From MFD01275-c22 sp963705885 (GTDB lineage Bacteria; Actinomycetota; Actinomycetes; JACCUZ01): DNA of 64,000 bases. The stretch is from positions 2,604,001 to 2,668,000 of the forward strand of contig OY970120.1 of NCBI GenBank assembly GCA_963705885.1, written 5' to 3'. The first letter of the stretch is position 1. Every line of letters starts with the position of its first letter. The notes under the pieces are model-generated. The model made no database searches, had not been told where the DNA came from, and saw only the letters and a list, made by a program, of their open reading frames with translations. Shown in pieces: positions 56,298 through 64,000 of the stretch. A program made the translations under genes and the position numbers.

Positions 56298-58715
56298 ATG
56301 CGCACACTCGGACAGGCCAGGGCCCGCAGGCACCGCATCCATCTCGGGCTGGTCGTTCTCGTCGCGCCCGCCGTCGCCGCGGGCCTCGTGGTCGCAGGGC
56401 CTGCCGAGGCGGCACCGCGGTCGACCGCCGCGGGCGCCCCGCTGCCCAAGCCGCTGGACCCGGGCAAGACCACCACGCCCGTGTTCCCGCTGCGGTCGGT
56501 GCCCGGCTACGCGTCCACGACGCGGGTCGCCGTGCGGGTGAAGCCGTGGAGCGGCAGCCTGGACAAGCGCTACCGCATCGCGACGCCGGCCGGGTCCACG
56601 CTGCTGTGGGGCGACTGGGACCGCGACGGCGCCCACACCCCCGCCGTGGTGACCAACGGCCACTGGGTGATCTACAACACGATGATCGGCCACACCCCGG
56701 TCGCCTCCGCCGAGTTCGACTTCGGCGCGGTCGGCGACAAGCCGGTCGCCGGCGACTGGAACCGCGACGGCCGCACCGACATCGGCGTGGTCCGCGGCGG
56801 CACGTGGATGCTGCGCAAGTCGCCGTCGGCGGGTGCGACCTGGCGCCGCATCGCCTTCGGCCGGGCGACCGACGTGCCCCTCACGGGCGACTGGAACGGC
56901 AACGGCCGCGACGGCATCGGCGTGCGCCGGGGCGCCAAGTTCTTCCTCCGCACCAAGCCCAAGGCGGGCAAGCCGAACTTCGAGTACGCGTTCGGGCGCG
57001 GGCGTGACGTCCCGGTCGTCGGGGACTGGGACGGCGACGGCACCGACTCGGTGGGCGTCGTGCGCCGCCACGTCTGGCACCTGCGCAGCGAGAGCACCAC
57101 CAAGCGCCGCCCGAGGCCCACCGTGGTCAAGCGGACGGTCCGCCGGCCCTCCGACCCGGCCGCGACGCCGGCGCCGTGGCCGACCCCGACCGGCCCGACC
57201 GCCGCCGCCTGCCCGACGGCGTCGGCCGGTGTCGCGAACCGGCCGCAGGTCGGGCCGACGGTCCGCCCCAGCGCCCTGCTGGACAAGGAGCTCCCCTACG
57301 ACCCCGCCGACCCCAACCTGACGAGCAGCCCGGAGTTCGGCCTGCGCAACGTCCTGCTGGAGTCCGAGCGCTACCTGCTGGGGGCGCAGTACCTCGAGCG
57401 GTGGTACTCCAGCCGCGGCCAGCGCTTCACCGACATCCTCAGCCGCGCGACGCCGGAGCTGCAGGAGTACGCCGTGCGCCGGCCGGCCATGGCCGCGCTG
57501 ACCACGGCCGTGGCGGCCCGCACCCGCGCCCACAGCGACTCGGTCGTCGGGCGCACCCGCGACGAGGCGATCGCCTACACCGACTGGCTCGTGCGCTCGA
57601 TCGCCTGCGAGCACGCCGCCGTCACGCCCGGCGGCTGGGGCGCGGGGTGGCAGACCGCCCACTGGGCGATGCTCGCCGGGCAGGCCGCCTGGCTGGTCTG
57701 GGACCGGCTCACGCCGCAGACCCGCGAGTACGTCGCCCAGATGATCGTCTACGAGGCCGACCGGCAGCTCATGCGGCGCGTCGACTACTGGGCCGACGCG
57801 TCGGGCGCCATCGTGACGCCCGGCGACACCAAGGCCGAGGAGAACGCCTGGAACTCCGGGGTCCTCGAGCTCGCCGTGGCGATGATGCCCAAGCACCCCC
57901 AGGCGTCGAACTGGCGCCGCAAGGCGGTCGACCTCGAGACCGCCGCGTTCGCGCGCCTCGCCGACATCAACTCCGGCGGCGTCGTCAACGGCCACACCCT
58001 GGCCGACCGGCTCGACGGTGCGAACGCCTACGACGACAGCACCGTCGAGAACCACCGCATCGTCCACCCCGACTACATGACCAACATCCAGCAGTCCTGG
58101 TGGGCTGCGGACGTCGCCGGGCTCGCGGGCCGCACGGTGCCGCAGTCGGCGTTCCACAACGCCGCCCTCGTCTACGGCGCGTTCACGACCCTGAACTTCC
58201 CCGCCGGGGTGGCTTCCCCCGTCAACGGGCAGCCCTACGCCGCGCCCGGCGGGACGCTCTACCGGCCGGGGTCCAACGACATCTACTACCCGCAGGGCTC
58301 GTTCTGGGGCACCGTGCGGCGGGCCCACTTCGTCTCCTTCGACGCGCACGCCTACGCCTACGGCCTCGACACGGCCAGCGCCTGGCCGGCCCGCAGCGCG
58401 CTGGCCGCGCACGTCTCCGGGCAGCAGGCGCTCGTGTCCTCGAACGGCACCGGTGACGGGCGCACCTACAGCTTCGACCCGCCGACCGCGAACGCGCAGG
58501 ACACCTACAACGGCCGCGAGGAGTACGCCGCGTCACAGCTGGCCGCCGGCTGGCTCGCGCTCTACGTCAGCCGCAACGCCTGGGACCAGCGGTTCAACAT
58601 GCCGCCGATCGACCGGGCGGGCTACGCCCCGATCGGGCCGCTCACCCAGGCGCAGACCGGCTGGTTCGGGCAGACCCAGGGAGCCAGCCCCGAGGGCGAG
58701 CGCCGCAGCCCCTGA
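56298..58715 (+). CDS. Secreted FG-GAP/VCBS-repeat protein with C-terminal helical domain
   Basis: The 805-residue protein has a signal peptide (basic start, hydrophobic 15-37, AEA-A site near 39). Four calcium-type repeats follow, GDWDRDG (105), GDWNRDG (152), GDWNGNG (197) and GDWDGDG (242), spaced about 45 residues, enough for part of a beta-propeller. After a Pro/Thr linker (about 270-305), residues 315-790 form a mostly helical domain rich in Trp, Tyr and His (AHWAMLAGQAAWLVWDRL, ENHRIVHPDYMTNIQQSWWA). It recalls alpha/alpha-toroid polysaccharide lyases, but no catalytic set could be identified. Function unknown; extracellular glycan binding or processing is a guess. Confidence 0.72.
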   Translation: MRTLGQARARRHRIHLGLVVLVAPAVAAGLVVAGPAEAAPRSTAAGAPLPKPLDPGKTTTPVFPLRSVPGYASTTRVAVRVKPWSGSLDKRYRIATPAGSTLLWGDWDRDGAHTPAVVTNGHWVIYNTMIGHTPVASAEFDFGAVGDKPVAGDWNRDGRTDIGVVRGGTWMLRKSPSAGATWRRIAFGRATDVPLTGDWNGNGRDGIGVRRGAKFFLRTKPKAGKPNFEYAFGRGRDVPVVGDWDGDGTDSVGVVRRHVWHLRSESTTKRRPRPTVVKRTVRRPSDPAATPAPWPTPTGPTAAACPTASAGVANRPQVGPTVRPSALLDKELPYDPADPNLTSSPEFGLRNVLLESERYLLGAQYLERWYSSRGQRFTDILSRATPELQEYAVRRPAMAALTTAVAARTRAHSDSVVGRTRDEAIAYTDWLVRSIACEHAAVTPGGWGAGWQTAHWAMLAGQAAWLVWDRLTPQTREYVAQMIVYEADRQLMRRVDYWADASGAIVTPGDTKAEENAWNSGVLELAVAMMPKHPQASNWRRKAVDLETAAFARLADINSGGVVNGHTLADRLDGANAYDDSTVENHRIVHPDYMTNIQQSWWAADVAGLAGRTVPQSAFHNAALVYGAFTTLNFPAGVASPVNGQPYAAPGGTLYRPGSNDIYYPQGSFWGTVRRAHFVSFDAHAYAYGLDTASAWPARSALAAHVSGQQALVSSNGTGDGRTYSFDPPTANAQDTYNGREEYAASQLAAGWLALYVSRNAWDQRFNMPPIDRAGYAPIGPLTQAQTGWFGQTQGASPEGERRSP

Positions 58716-58731
58716 CCCGGAGGCCGTGCGC

Positions 58732-58764
58732 GGCCGCGACCGGTCCTCGGACGTGGTCGCGGCC
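58732..58764 (+). terminator. 10-bp perfect hairpin after the secreted-protein gene
   Basis: GGCCGCGACC (58732-58741) and GGTCGCGGCC (58755-58764) are exact complements around a 13-nt loop, 17 bp after the stop at 58713-58715. No T-run. Its position fits a rho-independent-like terminator. Confidence 0.65.
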
Positions 58765-58824
58765 CGCGCGCGCCCCGGCGATAGCGTCGACCGACCCACC
58801 TCCGACCCTGCTGGGGGCCCCAGG

Positions 58825-59493
58825 ATGTTCTACGCGCTGACGCGCATGGTCGTCCTGGTGCTGTTCCGGGTGCTCTGGCGGCCGGTGGTGGTCGGCCGGG
58901 AGCACATCCCGGCCACCGGGCCGCTGATCCTGGCCAGCAACCACCTCTCGTTCATCGACAGCATCGTGATCCCGCTGGCCGTGCCCAGGCGGGTGGTCTT
59001 CCTGGCCAAGGCCGAGTACTGGGAGGGCCGGTCCCTGGCGAGCCTGCCGCGGCGGCTGTTCTTCCGGACCTTCGACGCCGTCCCGGTCCGGCGCGACCAG
59101 CAGGGCGACGCCCAGGCCTCGCTGACCCTCGCCCAGGAGGTCCTCGCCCGCGGCGACGCCTTCGGGATCTACCCCGAGGGCACCCGGTCCCGGGACGGGC
59201 GCCTCTACCGGGGGCGGACCGGCGTCGGGTGGCTGGCGCTGGCGGCCGAGGCGCCGGTCGTGCCCGTGGGGCTGGTCGGGACCGACCGGGTGCAGCCGAT
59301 CGGCGCCACGATGCCGCGGGTCCACCGGGTGCGGGTGTCCTTCGGCCCGCCGGTGCGGCCCGAGGACTACGCGGACCTGGCGCCGGGCCGGGCCCGGCGC
59401 GAGATCACGGACGCGGTCATGGAGTCGGTGGCCGCGCTCTCCGGCCAGGAGCGGGCGGAGGGCTACAACGAGCGCGTGCCCGCGTCGGGCTGA
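58825..59493 (+). CDS. 1-acylglycerol-3-phosphate acyltransferase (PlsC-like)
   Basis: The 222-residue membrane-associated enzyme has an N-terminal hydrophobic helix, the catalytic HLSFID (HX4D, in LASNHLSFIDS) and the glycerophosphate-binding FGIYPEGTRSRDG. The family acylates lysophosphatidic acid. The ATG follows the hairpin by 60 bp. The NUDIX gene starts 6 bp after its stop, so the two are co-transcribed. Confidence 0.92.
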   Translation: MFYALTRMVVLVLFRVLWRPVVVGREHIPATGPLILASNHLSFIDSIVIPLAVPRRVVFLAKAEYWEGRSLASLPRRLFFRTFDAVPVRRDQQGDAQASLTLAQEVLARGDAFGIYPEGTRSRDGRLYRGRTGVGWLALAAEAPVVPVGLVGTDRVQPIGATMPRVHRVRVSFGPPVRPEDYADLAPGRARREITDAVMESVAALSGQERAEGYNERVPASG

Positions 59494-59499
59494 CGCGTC

Positions 59500-59964
59500 G
59501 TGCCCGCACGCCGCAGCGCCGGGATCCTCCTCTTCCGCCGGGTGGGCGGGAGCCGGGAGGTGCTCCTCGGCCACCCGGGCGGACCCTTCTGGGCGCGTAA
59601 GGACGATGCCGCCTGGTCGGTGCCCAAGGGTGAGCACGGGCCGGACGAGGCCGCGCTGGACGCGGCCCGCCGCGAGTTCGTCGAGGAGCTGGGTCTCCCC
59701 GTTCCGGACGGCACGCTGCACGACCTCGGCGAGGTCCGCCAGGGCGGCGGCAAGGTGGTCGCGGTCTGGGCGGTGGAGGGCGACCTGGACCCTGCAGCGG
59801 TGGTGCCCGGGACCTTCGAGATGGAGTGGCCGCCGCGGTCGGGCCGGCTGCAGAGCTTCCCCGAGCTGGACCGGGTGGAGTGGTGCGACCTGGAGCTTGC
59901 GCGTACGCGGCTCGTGGTCGGACAGCGGGTCTTCCTGGACCGGCTCGGTGCCCTGATCGGCTGA
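59500..59964 (+). CDS. NUDIX hydrolase
   Basis: The 154-residue protein contains a complete Nudix box: GEHGPDEAALDAARREFVEE ending in LGL (about 47-69). An N-terminal RRSAGILLFRRVGG strand and a WPPRSGRLQSFPELDRVEW segment suggest the branch that hydrolyses diadenosine polyphosphates or nucleoside diphosphate derivatives. The substrate is unproven. It is coupled with plsC. Confidence 0.9.
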   Translation: MPARRSAGILLFRRVGGSREVLLGHPGGPFWARKDDAAWSVPKGEHGPDEAALDAARREFVEELGLPVPDGTLHDLGEVRQGGGKVVAVWAVEGDLDPAAVVPGTFEMEWPPRSGRLQSFPELDRVEWCDLELARTRLVVGQRVFLDRLGALIG

Positions 59965-60089
59965 TGGCCGGGTCATCGGCCGGATGGCGAGCTCTCCGGC
60001 CGTAGCGGACGGATGCGCATCGTCGCGCCGGCCAGCTCCGACGCCGGGCCCGTCGCAGCACCGCGGGCGTCGACAGCGGCGCGGAGGAG

Positions 60090-61628
60090 TCAGGAACGTC
60101 GGTCGAAGACCGTGACTCCGCGCACGACCGTGCGCAGGCAGGTCGGGGACCCTCCGGGTTCCAGCACCGGCAGCCGTGAGGCCGGGTCCACGGCGGCCGC
60201 CGACCAGACGGCGAACGTCGCGGGGGCACCCGGTGCCAGTACGCCGTCGGCGTCGCGGCCGGCGGCCCACCAGCCCCCGCGGGTGTGGGCGTCGAAGGCG
60301 TCGGCGACGTCCAGCCGGGACGACTCGGTGCGGTGCCGGGCGGCGGCGAGCACCGTGCCCCAGGGGTCGATCGGGGTGACCGGGGAGTCCGAGCCCAGGG
60401 CCAGCACGACGCCTGCCGCGCGCATGGCGGCGAACGGGTTGAGCCCGGCCGCCCGGCTCGCCCCGAGGCGCTCGGCGTACATGCCCGTCTCCCCGCCCCA
60501 GAGCCGGTCGAAGGCGGGCTGCACGGACGCGACGACCCCGAGCCGGGCCAGCGTCGCGATCGCCTCCGGGGACACCATCTCGACGTGCTCGATGCGGTGC
60601 CGGGCGGCGCGCACCCGGTCCGCCCCCAGGCGGTCCGCCGCCTCGCCGAGCCCCGCTGCGACCGCGTCGAGGGCGCCGTCGCCGATCGCGTGGAACCCGG
60701 CCTGCAGACCGGCCTCGGTGCACGCCACGACGTGGTCGCGCACGTCCGCGGCCCCCAGGTAGCCGTGGCCGGCGTGGTCGGCGTCGGCGTAGCGCTCCCG
60801 GAGCCAGGCCGTGTGCGACCCGATCGAGCCGTCCGCGAACAGGTCCCCGGCCGCACCGGCGGCACCGAGCTCGCGGGCGCGCTGCACGCCCCCGGCGGCC
60901 GGCTCCCCCCAGTAGGCGACCACCTCGGGGGCGGGCTCCTCGGCGACGAGCGCCAGCAGCGCGGTCAGGTCGTCGAGGCTGGAGATGTCCGGCCCCGCCA
61001 GCTCGTGCACGCAGCCGACGCCGAGCTCCGTGGCCCGCCGCAGGGTGGCCCGCTGGGCGGCGGCGCGCTGCGCCGGCGTCACCGACTCGCGCGCCACCCG
61101 GCGTACGACGTGGTGGGCGTCCCTGGTCAGGTGCCCGCTCTCGTCGAACCCGGGCTCGCCGCGCACCTCGGGCACCGCCTGCACCAGCGCCGAGGACACC
61201 ACGGCGGAGTGGACGTCGATGCGTGAGAGGTAGACGACCCCGCCGTAGGAGGCGCGGTCGAGCTCCTGGCGGGTCGGCGGCCGGTGCTCCGGCCAGAGCG
61301 TCTCGTCCCACCCGTGCCCGAGGACGACGCCGCCGCGCGCGCGGCGGCACGCGTCCTCGACCCGGCTCAGGCACTCGCCCAGCGAGCCGCTGCCGGTCAG
61401 GTCCAGCCCGCGCAGCGCCAGGCCGGTCGAGGTGGTGTGGACGTGTGCGTCCACGAAGGCCGGTGTGACCAGCGCGCCGTCGAGGTCGACGACCTCGTCG
61501 GCACCGTCGACCTGCTCGCCGGCGTCGGTGCCGACCCACGAGACGGCCCCGCCGCGGACCAGCATCGCCGTCGCCGCAGGGTCGCCGGGGCTGCGGACCA
61601 GGCCGTTGCGGTAGAGCGTCGTGGACAT
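60090..61628 (-). CDS. YtcJ-like metal-dependent amidohydrolase
   Basis: The 512-residue amidohydrolase has the metal ligands in FVDAHVHTTSTG (HxH, about residues 60-62) and in GYLGAADVRDHV and AIGDGALDAV segments. FADGSIGSHTAWLRERYAD is diagnostic of the YtcJ/AepA group. The substrate is unknown. It starts 26 bp after the kdd stop on the same strand, so it is probably in that operon. A role with an aminated intermediate of lysine breakdown is possible but unproven. Confidence 0.88.
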   Translation of the reverse strand: MSTTLYRNGLVRSPGDPAATAMLVRGGAVSWVGTDAGEQVDGADEVVDLDGALVTPAFVDAHVHTTSTGLALRGLDLTGSGSLGECLSRVEDACRRARGGVVLGHGWDETLWPEHRPPTRQELDRASYGGVVYLSRIDVHSAVVSSALVQAVPEVRGEPGFDESGHLTRDAHHVVRRVARESVTPAQRAAAQRATLRRATELGVGCVHELAGPDISSLDDLTALLALVAEEPAPEVVAYWGEPAAGGVQRARELGAAGAAGDLFADGSIGSHTAWLRERYADADHAGHGYLGAADVRDHVVACTEAGLQAGFHAIGDGALDAVAAGLGEAADRLGADRVRAARHRIEHVEMVSPEAIATLARLGVVASVQPAFDRLWGGETGMYAERLGASRAAGLNPFAAMRAAGVVLALGSDSPVTPIDPWGTVLAAARHRTESSRLDVADAFDAHTRGGWWAAGRDADGVLAPGAPATFAVWSAAAVDPASRLPVLEPGGSPTCLRTVVRGVTVFDRRS

Positions 61629-61654
61629 CGAGGCAGTCTCTCAGCAGGCTCCGG

Positions 61655-62689
61655 TCAGTGCTCCAGCCGCCGTTCGAACAGCGAGCGCACCCCCGGCTCG
61701 GTGCGCAGGATCTCCAGGGCGGCCGCGGCGTGGCCGGGGACGTAGCCGTTGCCGATCAGCATGGTCACATCCGCGGCCAGGCCCTCGGCACCCAGCGCCG
61801 CAGCGGAGAACGACGTGGCCATCGAGAAGAAGACCACCGTGCCGCGGTCGGCCGTCGACAGCACCGCCCCGTGCTCGCACCCGGGGACGTCGACGCACAC
61901 GACGGTGACGTCGGCCGGGCGACCCAGCGCCTCCTCCACGGCAAGGGCGAGGGCCACCGGGTCCCGGGCGTCGGCGACGGCCACCACGTCGGCCAGCCCG
62001 GCCGATCGCAGCAGCCCCGCCTCCGCCTCGACGGGCACCACGCCGACCGTCCGCGCGGCACCGGCCCGGCGGGCGGCGGCCAGGGACATCGAGCCGCTCT
62101 TGCCGGCCCCGCCCACGACCGCGACGGTGGGGGCGTCGTAGCCCGACACGACGCGCGCGGTGAGCGCGGGCGCCCCGCACACGTCCAGGACGGCCATGGC
62201 CAGGTCGGCGGGCAGGTCGTCGGGCAGGACGGCCGCGATCGACCGGCCGAAGAGGATGGCGTGCCCGTCGGCCGGGACCTGCTCGGACAGGCCGTCCCAG
62301 CGGGCCAGCCCGTCGGTGAGGCGCAGCGGGGTGAGCGAGAGGGACACCAGCGTCGCCATCCGGTCGCCCGCCGAGAGGCCCAGCGGCGACTCCGCGCCGA
62401 CCTCCTCGACGGTGCCGACGAGCATGCCGCCCGAGCCGGTGACGGGGTTCTGCATCTTGCCCCGCGACCTGACGATGTCGAGCACCTCACGGCGCACGGC
62501 CGCGCCGTCCCCGCCGTGCTTGGTGGAGAGCTGGCGGAAGGAGGCGGCGTCGAGGTTGAGCCGCTCGACGCGGACCCGCACCTCGTCCGGGGCGAGCTCG
62601 GGGCTGTCGTCGAGCCGCTGTGCGGCCTGCGGCAGCGTCCCGGGGGGCTCCACGACGCGGTGCAGGCCGACGGCGGACCAGGTCGGCAC
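61655..62689 (-). CDS. kdd: L-erythro-3,5-diaminohexanoate dehydrogenase
   Basis: The 344-residue NAD enzyme has the family segment RGKMQNPVTGSGGMLVGTVE (about 76-95) and the dinucleotide loop VVGGAGKSGSMSLAAAR. It oxidatively deaminates the product of KamDE to 3-keto-5-aminohexanoate. The GTG start is 2 bp after the methyltransferase stop. The kamDE-kal genes lie 6 kb away and kamA starts 1 kb to the right, so context agrees. Confidence 0.92.
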   Translation of the reverse strand: MPTWSAVGLHRVVEPPGTLPQAAQRLDDSPELAPDEVRVRVERLNLDAASFRQLSTKHGGDGAAVRREVLDIVRSRGKMQNPVTGSGGMLVGTVEEVGAESPLGLSAGDRMATLVSLSLTPLRLTDGLARWDGLSEQVPADGHAILFGRSIAAVLPDDLPADLAMAVLDVCGAPALTARVVSGYDAPTVAVVGGAGKSGSMSLAAARRAGAARTVGVVPVEAEAGLLRSAGLADVVAVADARDPVALALAVEEALGRPADVTVVCVDVPGCEHGAVLSTADRGTVVFFSMATSFSAAALGAEGLAADVTMLIGNGYVPGHAAAALEILRTEPGVRSLFERRLEH

Positions 62690-62691
62690 GG

Positions 62692-63549
62692 CTAGTCCCG
62701 ACCGTCCGGCTCCGCGGGGCGCCGCAGGACGTAGATCGCGGTCTCGCCGAGCATGCCCCGCCGGCCGCGCGCCCGGTGCAGGACGACGTCGGCCGGGGAG
62801 AGCCAGTGGCCGGGGAGGGGCAGGCTCAGCCGGCCGCGGCGCGGCACCGCCCGCTGGCCGCGGGCGCGGGCCCTGGCGGCGCGCAGCCATGTGCTGACCG
62901 ACCGGCTCATCTCGGCCGGGAAGGGGCGGCGGCGCGGCCAGCCGACGGTGCCGAACCTGCGCAGGACGAGCCCGGTGCGGTCGGCCATCTCCGCGATGCC
63001 CGACGGGAAGGCGTAGACCACGTGGTCTGCGTTCTCCCAGGTGTGGCCCAGCGCGCCGGCGCGGACCCGGCGGGGCGCGAAGGGGTTCGGCGTCGTGATC
63101 ACGAGCTTGCCGCCCGGTCGCAGCAGCTCGCGGCTGCTGGCCAGCAGCGCCTGCGGTGCCGGGAGGTGCTCGATGAGCTCCCCCGCGATCACGACGTCGA
63201 ACGGACCCCGCTCCAGCAGCGGGGACAGGTCACCGGTGATGTCGACCTGCACGACGTCGTAGCCGGCCGCGGCCATCTGCTTCACGCCGACCTCGTCGTA
63301 GTCGGCGCCGACGCACTCCGCGGCCGCGTCGACGATGTGCTGGTGCAGCCAGCGCCCCGTGCCGCCGGAGGCGAAGTGGAAGTTGTGCGAGACGCAGCCC
63401 AGGTCGAGGACCTTCTTGCCGCGAGCGTGGCGCTTGAGCGTCCCGATGCGGTTCCCGGACATCACCGTCGCGGCCCGCGCGAGCTGCTGGTGCCGGTACT
63501 GCAGGACCGGCCGGCTGTTGGGGTGGTCCCCGTGCTGGATCCAGCTCAC
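62692..63549 (-). CDS. Class I SAM-dependent methyltransferase
   Basis: In the 285-residue protein, motif I is KKVLDLGCVSHNFHFASGGT (residues about 45-64), with acidic VGADYDEVG and EHLPAPQALL. The hydrophobic/basic C-terminal part is lipid- or glycan-methyltransferase-like. GTG 63549 was chosen with GAGG 7 nt upstream. It is tightly coupled to kdd (2 bp) and divergent from kamA. No methylation step is known in lysine fermentation, so the link may only be co-transcription. Confidence 0.8.
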   Translation of the reverse strand: MSWIQHGDHPNSRPVLQYRHQQLARAATVMSGNRIGTLKRHARGKKVLDLGCVSHNFHFASGGTGRWLHQHIVDAAAECVGADYDEVGVKQMAAAGYDVVQVDITGDLSPLLERGPFDVVIAGELIEHLPAPQALLASSRELLRPGGKLVITTPNPFAPRRVRAGALGHTWENADHVVYAFPSGIAEMADRTGLVLRRFGTVGWPRRRPFPAEMSRSVSTWLRAARARARGQRAVPRRGRLSLPLPGHWLSPADVVLHRARGRRGMLGETAIYVLRRPAEPDGRD

Positions 63550-63655
63550 GTGACGCCTCGATGTCGGTGGGTGCGGTAGGAGGGGAGTGTGCTCACGCCG
63601 GAGCAAACCCGAGCGATTCTGGCACACCGCGACGCCGGGAGATTCGACCGTTCAT

Positions 63656-63675
63656 GACTTCGTTAACGGGAAGTC
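63656..63675. promoter_or_regulatory. Inverted repeat in the kamA / methyltransferase-kdd divergent region
   Basis: GACTTC-GTTAACGG-GAAGTC is a 6-bp inverted repeat centred on the CGTTAACG palindrome and overlapping GGAAGTCTTCC. It lies 70 bp before kamA and about 107 bp before the methyltransferase start. It is a good candidate operator for the lysine genes. Confidence 0.5.
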
Positions 63676-63744
63676 TTCCGGTACGGTGGCAGATCGACCG
63701 CAAGGTCTTCGCCCCACCGCACCCGGCAGCCCAGAGGAGCCCTC

Positions 63745-64000
63745 GTGACCGCCACCGCCGACCTCCGTCCCGACGCCGCCACCGGCGGCCCCGGCGAGAC
63801 CGACGGCTCCGCAGGTCTCGAGCAGCCCTACGCCTACCGGCGCCAGGAGCTCGTGGAGCCCGACTGGACGCGCCTGCCCGGCTGGCGCGAGGTGACGGAG
63901 CAGGAGTGGGCGAGCACCCAGTGGCAGCGGGCGCACTGCGTCAAGAACGTCAAGCAGCTGCGCGCCCTGATGGGCGACCTCGTCGAGGACCGGTTCTACG
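63745..64000 (+). CDS. kamA: Lysine 2,3-aminomutase, N-terminal part (3' truncated by window)
   Basis: The first 85 codons are present. After an Ala/Gly-rich leader the sequence YAYRRQELVEPDWTRLPGWR, then EVTEQEWASTQWQRAHCVKN, matches the N-terminus of actinobacterial KamA, a radical-SAM/PLP enzyme that turns L-lysine into L-beta-lysine. The CxxxCxxC cluster lies beyond the window. GTG start with GAGGAG 5 nt upstream. It is divergent from the methyltransferase-kdd unit. Confidence 0.85.
   Translation, partial: MTATADLRPDAATGGPGETDGSAGLEQPYAYRRQELVEPDWTRLPGWREVTEQEWASTQWQRAHCVKNVKQLRALMGDLVEDRFY

Overview
The window is dense, very GC-rich DNA (codon third positions almost all G or C, many GTG starts, 4-bp ATGA/GTGA gene overlaps) from a free-living actinomycete. 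Several blocks have the gene order I know from mycobacteria and Streptomyces. One is pgsA2 / DUF881 / small basic protein / DUF881 / gcvH / garA / MerR / DUF151 / MerR / gcvP, as in the M. tuberculosis Rv1822-Rv1832 region. Another is rbpA next to fxsA and ppm/lnt, as around Rv2050-Rv2053. An anti-sigma/SigK pair is also present. The genus cannot be named from sequence alone. No IS element, prophage or CRISPR array was seen.

Layout. 1-4336: riboflavin operon (ribE end, a RibM-type transporter, ribBA, ribH), then hisE, hisG and a membrane PH-like protein, then tRNA-Pro(GGG). 4549-16775: after a small secreted protein and a GNAT enzyme comes a compact selenocysteine/formate dehydrogenase island: mobA, fdhD, a formate dehydrogenase catalytic gene read through an in-frame TGA (Sec190) with a clear bacterial SECIS hairpin, the iron-sulfur and NrfD-like subunits, selD, tRNA-Sec(TCA), selA and selB. 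16809-28439: phospholipid and mannose-sugar genes, the DUF881 cluster, and the gcvH-garA-MerR-DUF151-MerR-gcvP block with a single-aptamer glycine riboswitch in front of gcvP. 28464-31527: DUF5999, then a type III PKS / methyltransferase / flavoprotein operon resembling the srsABC phenolic-lipid operon. 31585-38027: PAP2-like membrane protein, rskA/sigK, sbcCD. 38142-44140: a GCS2 carboxylate-amine ligase facing an operon of two alpha/beta-hydrolases and an ATP-grasp enzyme, then an ACT-domain protein and a pterin-dehydratase-like/VOC fusion. 44189-52643: UvrA-like ABC protein with VOC and AraC genes, hydrolase, GDPD, rbpA with a SigR-type promoter, fxsA, ppm and lnt. 53231-64000: lysine-degradation genes kal, kamE and kamD, then, after a secreted repeat protein, plsC and a NUDIX gene, an amidohydrolase-kdd-methyltransferase operon divergent from kamA, which runs off the end.

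How the parts work together. The Sec island contains every component needed to make and charge tRNA-Sec and decode one UGA, beside the enzyme that uses it and its two maturation factors. The right-hand end encodes both aminomutases, the 3,5-diaminohexanoate dehydrogenase and the ammonia lyase of the lysine fermentation pathway. The cleavage enzyme (kce) is not in the window. The gcv block joins glycine cleavage, GarA control of 2-oxoglutarate metabolism and two MerR regulators; a shared ACCTC-N5-GAGG palindrome lies upstream of garA and of the second merR.

The least understood pieces are the GCS2/ATP-grasp/hydrolase cluster, the switch-like leader in front of the ACT-domain gene, the secreted FG-GAP protein at 56298, and a 590-bp gene-free gap before lnt.
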